From: Muricea muricata
Lineage: Eukaryota; Cnidaria; Anthozoa; Malacalcyonacea; Plexauridae
Reading direction: 5' to 3'
NCBI GenBank assembly: GCA_963855995.1
Contig: OY979717.1
Location: forward strand, 25,253,746 to 25,317,745
Length of the DNA: 64,000 nt
The position numbers and the translations under genes are program-made. The notes under the pieces were generated by a model. The model ran no database searches, was not told where the DNA came from, and saw only the letters and a program-made list of their open reading frames with translations. Below are positions 12,213 to 23,597 of the stretch, piece after piece (the first letter of the stretch is position 1; every line of letters begins with the position of its first letter).

Positions 12213-13613
12213 AGCGGAATTCTCGTGTTCCTTTGCCATCTTTATCATGACAAAGCTCGCCATGTCTGGTGAAGGCTTGTCGCCAAACGTGACGCGAAGA
12301 AGGGCATAGATTGTGGGCTCCCTTGTCGTTTCCATCTCTCTCCACAGGAATCTGTGGACTTGACAATCACTTTCGGGCAAACGGATCTGTAGGAACATTT
12401 TGGATATATCTCCGGCAAATGCAACTGCTTCTTCTCGAAAACGCAAGAGAACGCCAAGTAAATTTCCGATTAGGCACGGGCCTTTGTGGAGAAAGGAATT
12501 TAACGAAATTCCTTTATAAGGACAGGCAGGATCGAATACGATTCGTAGCGGTGTACTCTTTTTGTCTGGCCGATATACACCATGGTGCGGTAGATAATAT
12601 ACAGGACCTTCGGTATTCTTTATTTCTGTTTCTGACAATTTACGAGCCCAACCGTTGGTTTCGTACTCACGTATGGCGTTGCTGTATCTTGTCGCCTTGT
12701 CGGGATTTCTTAACAAGCTTCTCTCCAAAGACTCCAGTCGTTGCTTTGCTAGGGAGAAGTTGTTGGGGAGTTTGGCGGGATCTTTCTTCCACGGGAGACC
12801 GATTTCGTATCTTCCATCAAGCTTTCTACAGGACGACTCAAACAACTCTATCGTCTTTCTTCCCTCTCTTGTCATGATCTCTTCTGGGCAGTTGCAATCA
12901 GGCGCTCTAACTCCAAGTGTCTCGAAGTCGTAGAATTTCTCTAAATCAATTTTCTTGACAAAGTTCAAATAGGCCGATGTCGAGCTGTGGGTATTGTCTG
13001 GGCCGATCACGTGCCATCCTAATTTCGTACGTTTCGCGACGGGCTGGAACGGCAAACCTTGACGGACCTCGCTCTCTGCGTGAAGGTGGCTGTAGTGTAC
13101 ACCGAGGATTAGGTCCACGGGGCCGGAACTATGAGGAAACTCGATGTCACTTAGGTGATCAAACGACTTCAACCAATCTCGATTTAGGGCGGGGACGTTA
13201 ATGATAGTTTGATCCAACTCATGAGCTTCGACAGGATAGGTCACATCACCGTGAAGCGGGGAAATCCAAAACTTGACTCGTCTATCGTCTTGTGTAATTC
13301 TTTTACCACCAACAACCGCTATGTCGATACGTTCCTTTCGTCCTTGTAACCCGACAGCCTTAGCGAAATTCTTTCGAATGACCGTCGTACCCGCGCCGCT
13401 GTCAATAAGGACATTTCCTTCTCGAATGTTACCGTTCTTCGACTTAAATCGTACTCTAACTGCTGGCATAATACTCTCTTTGTCGAGCGCTGACGTTGCA
13501 GAACTGAGGCGAGAAGTATGTGGTGGAGGTGGGTCTTGATGGAGTAGGTGGTGATGGAAACGAGAGCAGCCGTTGACGTTACATTTCACCTTCGACTTGC
13601 AATCCTTTGTCAC
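12182..13613 (-). pseudogene. BEL/Pao Pol: protease and N-terminal half of the reverse transcriptase
   Basis: The frame opens with the second half of a CCHC knuckle (TKDC) and CNVNGCSRFHHHLLH, then a DUF1758-type aspartic protease (VLIDSGAGTTVIRKNF, Asp near codon 71). The Pao-type RT follows: GPVYYLPHHGVYRPDKK, RIVFDPA, FAGDISKMFLQI (motif A Asp) and RVTFGDKPSPDMASFV (motif B). It ends at PEASRLE, directly before the YxDD box, where the LINE joins. RNase H and integrase are absent. The frame starts by GTG, not ATG, because it is the downstream side of a frameshift from Gag. Confidence 0.88.
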
Positions 13614-15175
13614 TGACCTCGGTTAAGGCAAGAGAAACATAATCTTTGGTCCCTGACGTGTTGAACTTTCTGCTCGATCGTACAACCGGAAAATTTCGGG
13701 CATTCTACGACACGATGTTCTTCGGAGCACACGTAACATTTCAGGGGCTTCTTGAAATCCCTCTGACCGGAGTGGATACCTCGCAATGGCCGCCGTTTGT
13801 CCGACTTCTGTATATCGCCGAAGTCTGGATCGAATTCTGCCTTAACACGCTTTCGTATAAACTGTCCGATATGCTGGAGTGATGGAGTTTCGCCCTTTTC
13901 TCGCAGATCGGAAGCCACGCCTTTCCACTTGTCAATCAAGTGGTCAGGCAACCTAGTAATAATTTTGCGCAGGTTTTCTGTCGCATTGACATCTGCCAGA
14001 TGATTAATTTGCTTTAATACCGCAATGCAATTAATTACATCAAAAGATAGCTCTTGTAAAGACTGTCTATCGTTGGTTTGTATTTTTTGATTGTCGACCA
14101 GCTTCGTTATATAGGCTCTAGCTATTACGCTTGGCTGACCAAAATGTTCCTTGATTGTTTTTAACGCCGTTGCGTACATTGCTCCCTGAGAGCCCAAACC
14201 GCTTATCACTCGCTCGGCACGTCCGACTAAATGCATTTTTAGTTGCGCCATCCTCACATCATCCGAGAGATGGGGCTTGTCGTGAATAAGTAGCTTAAAT
14301 CGGTCGATAAATTCAACGTAGGTCAATAGACTTCCATCGTATTTCATTAATTTAATAGTCGGAATGTCCTTACTGGCCTCTAATTTGTACAACGCTTCGG
14401 CGATAGACATTTCTGAATCATTCGCTGATACAATCGTTTCCGTAAACTCGCTTAAATTATCTATCCAACTGTCGAATGATCGGAGTGATGACAGATTGTA
14501 ATTGGCTTTAGATTTCGAAATATCGCTGGCGATTTCGGAGTTTGTATTTTTTGCATTTTCAGGCTCTAGAATGTCTAAACTCGTTTTAGGCACCGTTTCG
14601 TTTGCTTCAAGATTTGGCTCTGACTGAGACTGACTAACTTCGACCGTATTTTCCCCTGGGGCTGTATTATTTATTTCCTCGCTACTACCACCCGCGTCGA
14701 CAGAACTAGCATTATTGTTCATCATGGATTGTTCAGATGTCTGTTCGCTCGTTAAAGACGTTGTGTTAGCGGGTTTTGGTCCAGAGATTGACTGAAGGAA
14801 CTTTCCTACCGTCTCTTCAACGTCATAGAAATCATTAGTTAAAACGTCCTCCCAATCGTCCATAGTAGAGATTTGCCTCTCGTCAACATATTCGTACATC
14901 TCTGCATGACACTCACGCGCTAAGTCAAAGTCTTTACGAACTTGTAAAATTTCCTTTTCAATTCGTTTGCGCATCTCCGCGCCTTGCTCGATAAACTTCT
15001 TTATTCTATTAATTGATCTGGTGACCTTACCTCGTAGTTGTGCGCGCCGCTTCTTGAGCTGTTCGCCCGCTTTTGCGTTTGACTCACCAACACTTTGTGA
15101 TGTTGTTTGCGTCGCTTCGACTGACCCACTTTGCCCTTCGTTGTCGCTCATGATTTCACCCAGATAACCAAACAC
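13610..15175 (-). pseudogene. BEL/Pao Gag
   Basis: A 521-codon Gag. An N-terminal charged coiled-coil region (KKRRAQLRGKVTRSINRIKK) and an acidic Ser/Thr/Asn-rich linker precede a DUF1759-type capsid domain: IKLMKYDGSLLTYVEFIDRF, then LRKIITRLPDHLIDKWK. A CCHC knuckle (CYVCSEEHRVVEC) and the start of a second one (CFSCLNRG) follow. The stop TGA at 13610-13612 falls inside that second knuckle. One base is missing where a His codon is expected, and Pol continues in the -1 frame. BEL elements normally use a single gag-pol frame, so this is a mutation rather than programmed frameshifting. Gag forms the virus-like particle of the retrotransposon. Confidence 0.87.
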
Positions 15176-15186
15176 TGCCTGCTAAC

Positions 15187-15196
15187 TCGGCACCAC
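15187..15196 (-). other. Candidate primer binding site of the BEL/Pao element
   Basis: Minus-strand TGGTGCCGAG starts 11 bases upstream of the Gag frame and is preceded by ACG. The second BEL element has TGGCACC in the same place (38531). TGG is the usual start of a tRNA-primed site, so the 5' LTR would end near 15197. Confidence 0.5.
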
Positions 15197-15665
15197 GTCT
15201 TCACGTAAACGCTTCTTCAGAACTTGTTGCCAATGAATGAAATCATACTCAAACCGTAGAGATTTTTCAGTAATTATATTTGAAATTGGACATTATATAT
15301 CATATCATTAATTCTGAAAGTGATTAAATACAATTAAACTACATTAATATTTCATTGGATTACATGGTGCAAATGGTTCAAAAACTGGCATTAATCAATG
15401 ATTTACGATACCTGAAGAGTGGATCTCTACAGCCTGGAACTATCTCTGTTCGAGTTTTATCTAAACGCCTGAGCGCATTTTGTTATTGTCGCACACTTTG
15501 CGCAAAGCTATTCTTATCCTATATCAAATTAGGGCGTGCAAATCATCAATGAATCAGCGGGTAATCAGGTTAAATATGTAAATCAACATGCATAAATTAC
15601 TCGTATAAATTAACAGAATAAAATAATCATTGTCTTAGCTACTACATCCGAAACAGAAACGAAAA
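15197..15665. other. Possible 5' LTR region, unresolved
   Basis: An LTR is expected here, but no second copy exists in the window for comparison, so its limits cannot be set. No coding signal. Confidence 0.3.
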
Positions 15666-17268
15666 TGGGCATAAGGCCTGGCACGGCTGTAACTGCAGCG
15701 TTCATTGGGGTTGGGGTACATTCACTTATTTCTGTTCTGCCCAACGAATTCCTTTTTAAATCAGTTATTATTAGGGTACCTTCCAAGGCATTTTAAGACA
15801 TTGCTAGCACATTTTATGTAATCACTAAGATAACCGAAAATCAATGTCTGAGTGACCTACCCAGAGTGCTAGTAGGATTGCACTTTTTAGAATTTAATTT
15901 AAATTAAAGACTTTCATAGTACATATGTTAAACAAGATTCTTTTGTCATAATACCACCAACATATAGCTGTTTTATTTTGCAAGTAAAGAAAATTTTACT
16001 AAAAGTGTATACAATACATCAATATATTATCCTGATAGCATCATTTAAATCTATTCTGTAGCACTGATCTCTACATATTACTGAAACCACAATCACAATT
16101 GGGCTACCTAGGGCAGCACCAGTATGGAAAGTGTGGCTGTTTTCGACGAGATCTCGGGTGTGCATACAAAAAAATCCAAGTGTGCAGTGTGCAAAACTGT
16201 GACAAGTGCACTCAAGTGTGCATGTTTATTAGACAAGTAGCACTGATCAATGATAAATTAAAATTAAACTTCAACATGTATAATTAATACATTCTTCGAA
16301 TAAAAATATCACACTCCTTATTGAGTACGCAAATCACAAGGTATTAAATTTTCGCCTTTTTCTATGCATCTTCCAGACCTCTCCCAGTCTTTCACACTCC
16401 CTCATACCTTGCGCTTTCAGCGCAAGAATCGTAATCAAGTGTCAAACCTGAACGTAACAAAAATTCTCGTGTGTGCATTTGCCATACTTTCCATACTGGC
16501 TGTAGCACACTGCCTGAAGTCTCCACGATATAATTTGTTGGGAATTTTAGACTAACATATGTATTTCTGAAATTGGAATGTAAAATGTCTCTTACCTTTT
16601 ATAATTATATGAGATCCCACAAGCAAATAAATCATTTTGCACGAAATATTAGCATCTCAACATAAATATAGAAAATCAAGGAAAGAAATCACAACGTGTT
16701 TAGAATTAGGAACACATTTCCTAGACTCACTCCTTAATCATGGAATGATGGAGTCTATCAAAATTTGTCGTTTTAAAACATTTCTGGAGCAATGTTTTGA
16801 TAAAGAACCTTCCTGTCCCTTTTTGTTAACTATTACATGTTAAAAATTGTGTTTTGTATATAGATATTTCAGTAGAATTTGCGTTTGATTCTTGTGTAGA
16901 AATTTCTAAATTTCCTTAAAAGTAGGAATAACAGAAAATGACGGAAACACGCTCTCAAAACTTCCCCGCGATACATCGCTTCTCGGTAGTTTCGCGGTGG
17001 AATTTGTCGTTTTAAAACATTTTGCATGAGAATCTTTGCACGTAAAACCTTCTTGCGGTTTAGATGTTCTAGCATACATGTTAAAATGCGTGTTTTGTTG
17101 ACATATTCGGCTAGAAATTGAGTTTAAACGCCGTGTTTAGGTCGGCTCACGCGGCTTGTGCCAGCGGTATCACCCATGAGCGGCGGCACCGACTTCTGAC
17201 ACCGAAAAAAAAATAAAAAAACAGAAACGGGGCGAATTTAAAACTCCGCCTCGCCTACGGCAGGCGGA
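15666..17268. repeat. Left arm of a 5-kb foldback (inverted repeat) element
   Basis: Reads outward to inward: CGAAAATGGGCATAAGG, GGCTGTAACTGCAG, and so on to CTCCGCCTCGCC. Nearly the whole arm pairs with 18283-20712 on the opposite strand. It is interrupted by a 379-bp MITE-like insertion (16120-16498). No transposase ORF was seen in either arm, so the element is non-autonomous or a recombination product of two copies. Confidence 0.85.
16120..16498. mobile_element. MITE-like insertion in the left foldback arm
   Basis: Ends CAGTATGGAAAGTGTGGC and, inverted, GCCATACTTTCCATACTG (17 of 18 pair). The segment is missing from the right foldback arm, which reads straight through this place near 19330. 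CAG/CTG ends resemble hAT elements, but I found no clear 8-bp target duplication. Confidence 0.6.
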
Positions 17269-17915
17269 GTAAAAATCATTATAACATGAAAAACCATGTT
17301 CAATTGAATCCAATTATTGCAGATTTCAAAAGGATTGACATTATCTTGTTGGTATACAAGACGTTGTACTTCACTTACCCCCCCCCCCCCCCCCCGCAAA
17401 ACACGATTTCAGCCATATTTTCCGTTTTGTTTGCTTTTTTATCGCCAAGTAGCCGAAGTCTCATACAATTCTTGTACTTTTCCATAATCACAGATGACTA
17501 AAGAATAACTTAGCCCATTTTTGACTTGTTCTGAGACTATGCCGTCTACTTTATCTTCGATTTGGTATCCTCGACAATTAGCCAAAATTGCCGCCATTAT
17601 GAAGTCTTGCCGCTTTTGTGTCCGATAAATGTGACTTCTTCGTCTTCATGTGTATTTATATTATGTAATCCAACAGTACTTTATACTATTGAATTTCTAA
17701 AGGTGATATTATAAACTTCTATCAAATTTCAATATAAAAATCCACCCATATAAAATCGAGTGTCTTCAAGCTTCGAAATCATTTGAAAGTCACGCGCAAT
17801 CGTCACGAAAATTCCTCGTGGGCGATCATACCGGGGGGAGTGTATATTTTCATGATATTTGCATGTTGTTTTGTTTTTAAGCTTTAAGGTGGCTCCCTAC
17901 AGTTATAATGTTTCA
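17269..17915 (+). repeat. Interspersed repeat, copy A (foldback spacer)
   Basis: About 640 bp matching 32918-33835 in the opposite orientation. Shared landmarks are a poly-C/G tract, TAGCCGAAGTCTCAT, TCATCTGTGATTATG-like sequence and AAGGTGGCTCCCTACAG. Copy A has a single TTAA where copy B carries a MITE. Not coding; family not recognised. Confidence 0.8.
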
Positions 17916-18282
17916 GTTCACGTATTGTTTGAAGGTCTACTATTTCTTTTTCGTGAAAGTTGTGGTGTTGAAACTTAGCCACCACATTACCATGATGTTA
18001 AACATTTTTAAAGATGAAAACTTTCGTTCGTTCATTTCGTCGCCATGGCAATATGGTGTTATGAACATGTCATATTTTTTATGATCTTTACATAATTTAT
18101 TAATTTTCCTTCGGTGAATTTTTCTAATTTTTTTTCTGATGACTTTTGGTTGATGAAGGAATAACATGATAAATTTTGAGACGAATTGTAATAAAGGCAG
18201 GTTCTGAGAAATTCACGAAAAACTAGTACAACAATTCCATCTAATAGAATTTTTTGAAATTTTGATATGTTTTCTGCTTGTT
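17916..18282. other. Remainder of the foldback spacer
   Basis: AT-rich, no supported ORF or match elsewhere in the window. Confidence 0.45.
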
Positions 18283-18399
18283 TGCTAGGCGAGGCGGAGT
18301 TTTAAAATGGCCCCGTTTCTGTTTTTGTTTTATTTTTTTTATTTTTTTTCGGTGTCGCAAGTAGGCGCAGCGCTCATGGGTGATACCGCTGGCACAAGC

Positions 18400-18970
18400 C
18401 GTGTGAGCCGACCTAAACACGGCGTTTAAACTCAATTTCTAGCCGAATATGTTAACAAAACACGCATTTTAACATGCATGCTAGAACATCTAAACCCCAA
18501 GAAGGTTTTACGTGCAAATATTCTCATGCAAAGTGTTTTAAAACGACAAATTCCACCGCGAAACTTTACCGAGGAGCGATGTATCGCGGGGAAGTTTTGA
18601 GAGCGTGTTTCCGTCATTTTCTGTTGTATTCCTACTTTTAAGGAAATTAGAAATTTCTACACGAGAATTAAACGCAAATTCGCGTGAGCCGACCTCAACA
18701 CGCGTTTAAACTCAATTTCTAGCCGAAATGTCAACAAAACACGCATTTTAACACGTATGCTAGAACATCTAAACCCCAAGAAGGTTTTACGTGCAAAGAT
18801 TCTCATGCAAAACGTTTTAAGACGACAAATTCCACCGCGAAACTTTACCGAGAAGCGATGTATCGCGGGGAAGTTTTGAGAGCGTGTTCCGTCATTTTCT
18901 GTTGTATTCCTACTTAATTTAGAAATTTCTACACAAGAATCAAACGCAAATTCTACTGAAATATCTATAT
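18400..18970. repeat. Tandem duplication (about 290 bp) inside the right foldback arm
   Basis: Two head-to-tail copies, each running from GAGCCGACCT through CTCAATTTCTAGCCG and TTTACCGAG-AGCGATGTATC to AGAAATTTCTACAC. The left arm has one copy. Confidence 0.85.
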
Positions 18971-19643
18971 ACATAACACAATTTTTAACATGTAATAGTT
19001 AAAAAAAAAGGGACAGCAAGGTTCTTTGTCAAAATATTGCTCCAGAAATGTTTTAAGACGGCAAATTCTGATAGACTCCATCATTCCATGATTAAGGAAT
19101 GAGTCAAGGAAATGTGTTCCTAATTCTAAACACTTTGTGATTTCTATCCTTGGTTTTTTATTTCTACCTATGTTGAGATGCTAATATTTCGTGCAAAATG
19201 ATTTATTTGCTTGTGCGATCTAATATAATTATAAAAGGTAAGAGACATTTTAAATTCCAATTCCAGAAATACATATGTTAGTCTAAAGTTCCCAACAAAT
19301 TATGTTGTTGAGACTTCAGGCAGTGTGTTCTTTACTTGCAAAATAAAACAGCTATATGTTGGTGGTATTATGACAAAAGAATCTTGTTTAACAGATGTAC
19401 TATGAAAGTCTTTAATTTAAATTAAATTCTAAAAAATGCAATCCTACTAGGACTCTGGACAGAGTGCTTGGCAAGTCACTCAGACATTGATTTTTGGTTA
19501 TCTTAGTGATTACATAAGATGTGCTGGCAATGTCTTACTGGTAAAATGCCTTGGAAGGTACCCTAATCATAATTGATTTAAAAAGGAATTAGTTGGGCAG
19601 AACAGAAATAAGTGAACAGACCCCACGCTCAATAAACTCTCTA

Positions 19644-20666
19644 CAGTCAACTCTCGTTATAGCGGACACCCTGGGGACGGTCATTTAGTGTCCGTAATAG
19701 CGAGAGTCCGCAGTAACGGGGTGCGAACAAAATTTCCAAATTTCAGTGTGTATAGAATGTCAGTAGTAAATAACAGTATTTTTGGTTTAAAATGTCTAGT
19801 TTATTCTAACATATAATTGAGGTTTATTGTGATGAACGAGCGCAAAGTACAAGTCAAAATTAAGTAAAATTGTATCTAAATTGAACTAATCCTAACCAAA
19901 TTACAACAATAGAAAAAAATCAGTGTCAAATGTCTTTTCTTTCCCTCACTGTAAAGATACTTTAGATAAAAAGTACATAAACAGTTCTATTTTGAGGCAA
20001 AGTACCTTTCTAGCGTGCTTTGGTGTGATCTCTCGTTCACGGAATCCTTACTTACTTTATCCGCTAGCAAAAAAAATCGTTTGTAAGTGAAAACTTTCCG
20101 CGCTGAATAAAAAAAAGCTTTATGTTCCGTAAGCTTTCAAGAACTTCTCGTTAGCTCTTTAGGCTGCTCGTTGGAAAACTTTCATTTTCTTCGTCAACAC
20201 TATCACCGTTATCATCACTGTCACCTTAAACCTTGCCAGCCAACCACTCGAGGCTTTAAACTAGGCATAACCTAGTTTGTCTGCAACTTTCGTCGCAAAT
20301 TCTTGGATCAAAGGACCATCAACTGGAATTCGCCGCTCTGTATTTTTCTTGAACCATTCCAAACAGCGTCATTTAAGTTTGCGTATATTCTCATTGAGAA
20401 GTGCCATTTCAGAAATACAATATGTCACTAAAAAGCGTTGTGTTTATAGAAAAATACTTCCAAGGTGTCCGTTATAACGAGAGTAGAACAATAAAAATGT
20501 TTGTTGGGGACCGCATAAAGTGTCCGCAATGCCGTAATAGCGAGAGTCCGTAATAGCGAGAGCTTCTGCAATATAATTTCTAGTAGGTTTCGCCGGGGAT
20601 TTACAAAGTGTCCTTAATAGCGGGGTGTCCATAATAGCGAGGTGTCCGTAAGGCGAGAGTTGACTG
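19644..20666. mobile_element. Non-autonomous pogo/Tigger-like DNA transposon
   Basis: 1023 bp with inverted ends CAGTCAACTCTCG and CGAGAGTTGACTG, followed inside by repeats of TAATAGCGAGAGTCCG and GGTGTCCG. It is flanked on both sides by TA (19642-19643, 20667-20668). The CAGTCAA end with TATAGCGGAC is the classic pogo/Tigger form, and TA duplication fits. The internal ORFs are short and show no transposase. Confidence 0.85.
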
Positions 20667-20712
20667 TAGTTACAGCCCTGCCTGGCCTTGTGCCCATTTT
20701 CGATTCGGCAGG

Positions 20713-21462
20713 CGGAGTGAACGCCTTAGAAGGCGTCTTGTTATACTGAGAAAATGTACAAAATTTAAAAAAAATGTCCGAAGGAAAAGCGAGAAAAACA
20801 GTCCTAAACTCTGGTTGACTTTATTGTCGTGACAAAATATCGATTCGACATGATCGCTATTTGCGCATGCGTGTAAGTTATAATGCGTGGAAAACGCGTG
20901 TTGTTTAGCTGGCTTTTTTAGTAATTTTATTTTCGAGTTGTTTGGCACATATGTTATGAAACAGATATTTTTTACTTGTTTGAGACGAAAACACAAGATA
21001 ATGTTCAAAATACGAAAAAAACAAAACACTATATGACTGATGACTGAAACTTATGACTGAAACTTATGACTTATGACTGAAACTTAAACTTATGATGACT
21101 GAAACTTAGTCGAAAGCTAGATTATTAAAACACTATAATCCATTGAATTGATCAATGGTTCATTATCTTCTTTTTTGTTGAAAATATATTGTAAATATGC
21201 GTAAAAAAGCACCAAAAGATTCAACTACGACTTGAACAATTCATCCAAACAACTTGTATCTCTTCTATTGAATTCAACAGGTAAAGTACTACATATTAAA
21301 CAGGGTTGAATGGCAGGAACTATATATGTTTCGCCGACAATTTGAGAGTGCTTTTGAAGACAGCATAAAATAGCATTTTGAATTTTGATTGGCGACATTT
21401 TTTTAGTAACATTATAAATTGCTTCAAAATAAATACTCAAAACATATTTAAATATATATCTA
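20713..21462. other. Non-coding stretch with a short tandem repeat
   Basis: Between the foldback and the Helentron. At 21032-21106 there are five imperfect copies of TGACTGAAACTTA. Nothing else is supported. Confidence 0.6.
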
Positions 21463-21497
21463 AAAAATAGGTACGCGTAGCGTACATGTGGGTAGCC
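21463..21497 (-). other. Helentron 3' terminus: subterminal inverted repeat and hairpin
   Basis: TGTGGGTAGCC (plus, 21487-21497) is the inverted copy of 32690-32700. Outside it lies GTACGC-GTA-GCGTAC, a perfect hairpin, and an A/T border. The same block recurs at 48378-48413 with one mismatch in the stem. Confidence 0.75.
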
Positions 21498-21673
21498 TCA
21501 ACGAAGTAAGCCAAGGCACTCCAAATTATAATTGTACATTGCTAAGCATTGTGACCATGTTAAACACGCTGCATGATCGCTATTTTGCAGGTTATGCTCA
21601 AACCTAGACTAACTGCAATGCTATGTTTGATGTATGCAAAAGGATTCTTTTTGAAATAGGTGCATGCTAGTCT

Positions 21674-21929
21674 ACAATCAGTGACATAATTATTGGACCG
21701 ATTGCTCAAAACATACAACTGACCCCCTTCCCCCCCTTTCAATGTTGATCATGTGGTGAGCAATTTCAGCAGTAAACGGCTATGGTCTTGTATGATGGCG
21801 CCAATAATTTTTATGGCCGATATAGCAACATTGAAACGGGGGGAAGGGGGGATTACATGTGAATTTTTACAAATGCTTAAAAAATATCTTATTGATCTAA
21901 GTGTCCCAAATTTCAATGTCACTGATTGT
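21674..21929. mobile_element. MITE with ACAATCAGTGACAT ends, copy 1
   Basis: Inverted ends ACAATCAGTGACAT and ATGTCACTGATTGT, and an inner inverted poly-C/poly-G pair. About 256 bp, nearly identical to 23339-23597. Both lie inside the Helentron and were not seen in its relative at 48.4 kb, so they look inserted. Confidence 0.8.
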
Positions 21930-22123
21930 CTGAGTTTTTTTATCAATGGTTTCTACGACTTAGGATTTGGTAGTATCAGTTTACTTGGCAATTAAGCCTT
22001 CCAAATTGTTATGGTGCTTCCTAAAATATCATTCCATTATATATAGAGCTAGTCTTTATATATTTGTATGCTAAAAGTACTTTTGCTGAAAGTTTTTAAG
22101 ATCTTTATATAATGTATATGTGG

Positions 22124-22146
22124 TAGCTTGAAGCGCGCGCGCGCTA
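22124..22146. repeat. (GC)n run
   Basis: Short alternating GC tract in AT-rich DNA. Confidence 0.7.
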
Positions 22147-22865
22147 TATTATTGTAATTTTATTGATGACGGGTGTTAGATGGAAGGTTTTCTCCCTGAA
22201 TTACGCCATAACTTCAGAAAAGCAGGGACAAGATCTATTGCCTTGCCCAAAATGTTTTGCAACATTAGTGCTAGAGTTGTAATATAAAGTGAGCATACTA
22301 TCAGACATGCAAAAATATGCCAACAGCGTCCTAATTACACTTTTGCCGTGTTTACCGTGGCGTTTGTTCAATTCGTCACCTTTTTGCGCTTGATACAAAC
22401 ACGATTATAGCAAATATTTTACATCTACTTGAGTGAAAGGGTTTTTCCATTAAAGAATAATGAAATATATCAACTTTACAAGTGCACATTTAAAATGCCC
22501 ACGGTAAACATTCAAAAGCGATAGTTGCTAAATAATTAAGAATGCTTGATCATTATACTTTCAAATATGCGTCTTTGAATGTTTACCGTGCTATTTTGCT
22601 GTTCCTGGTAAATAATGTCTTTTTATTATTATATATGTAATGCACATCTTTCCGTTATAACAAAGCATGTGAATTGAAACGTTATTGCCAAGTATGACAG
22701 TGAGACTGGTTGGATTTTGTTGCCTGTGTTTAACGTCTGGTCGACGATAGATGTTGTTTACCGTGTGTTAGCGCGTAAGGTCTTAAGTCCAATCAACAAA
22801 TACGGCAAAAACGAGATAAGAGGTTATTGTAATGATTTATTTCTTAATTTTTAGGCTAAAACTTG

Positions 22866-23015
22866 CATATTATGAACATCATCAATCAAAGCAGTGTTTG
22901 TAACATATTTTGTTTACTATTACATATATAGTTCGCCCTGTCAAAGTTAATGTCATTAGTTGCATATTACGTAAATCATTAATCAAAGCAGAGTTTGTAA
23001 CATATTTTGTTTACA
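22866..23015. repeat. Two copies of a 50-bp direct repeat
   Basis: GCATATTA-G-A-ATCAT-AATCAAAGCAG-GTTTGTAACATATTTTGTTTAC occurs at about 22867 and 22966, 99 bp apart. Confidence 0.75.
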
Positions 23016-23338
23016 ATTGAAACTAAAGTATCATAAGAATGTAATTAACACTAGTATTTTGTCGTATTTTAGCGCAATTTGCCGGTATGAGTAATCAAAT
23101 TCGTGCCTCAGTAAAAGCAATAAATCTCGCTGATCTGGCGTTAAATCATGAATCCGGGCCATCTTTGTCAATCAAAATGAAACTTTTGTCACGCAACATA
23201 ATTAAGTTTAAAATTATGTACACCTAATAATAGCTCAGTTACCACAGAAGACGTGCTGAAAATTTCATGAAGATATCTTGTTTAGTTTTTAAGTTTTATA
23301 CGTTTAAAGTTTACTGAAACGCAGTAAATTATACTCAG

Positions 23339-23597
23339 ACAATCAGTGACATAATTATTGGACCGATTGCTCAAAACATACAACTGACCCCCTTCCCCCC
23401 CCCCTTTTAATGTTGCTCATGTGGTGAGCAATTTCAGCAGTAAACGGCTATGGTCTTGTATGATGGCGCCAATAATTTTTATGGCCGATATAGCAACACT
23501 GAAACGGGGGGAAGGGGGGATTACATGTGAATTTTTACAAATGCTTACAAAATATCTTATTGATCTAAGTGTCCCAAATTTCAATGTCACTGATTGT
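23339..23597. mobile_element. MITE with ACAATCAGTGACAT ends, copy 2
   Basis: 259 bp, same orientation as and nearly identical to copy 1 at 21674. The high identity points to recent copying. Confidence 0.8.

Larger units (their letters stand above)
18283..20712. repeat. Right arm of the 5-kb foldback element
   Basis: Inverted counterpart of 15666-17268, starting GCGAGGCGGAG and ending CCTTGTGCCCATTTTCG. It differs from the left arm by a 290-bp internal tandem duplication (18400-18970) and a 1023-bp Tigger-like insertion (19644-20666). Confidence 0.85.

Noticed and set aside
12311-12877. 188-codon ORF on the plus strand
   Set aside because: Antisense shadow of the BEL/Pao RT, which has clear motifs on the minus strand.
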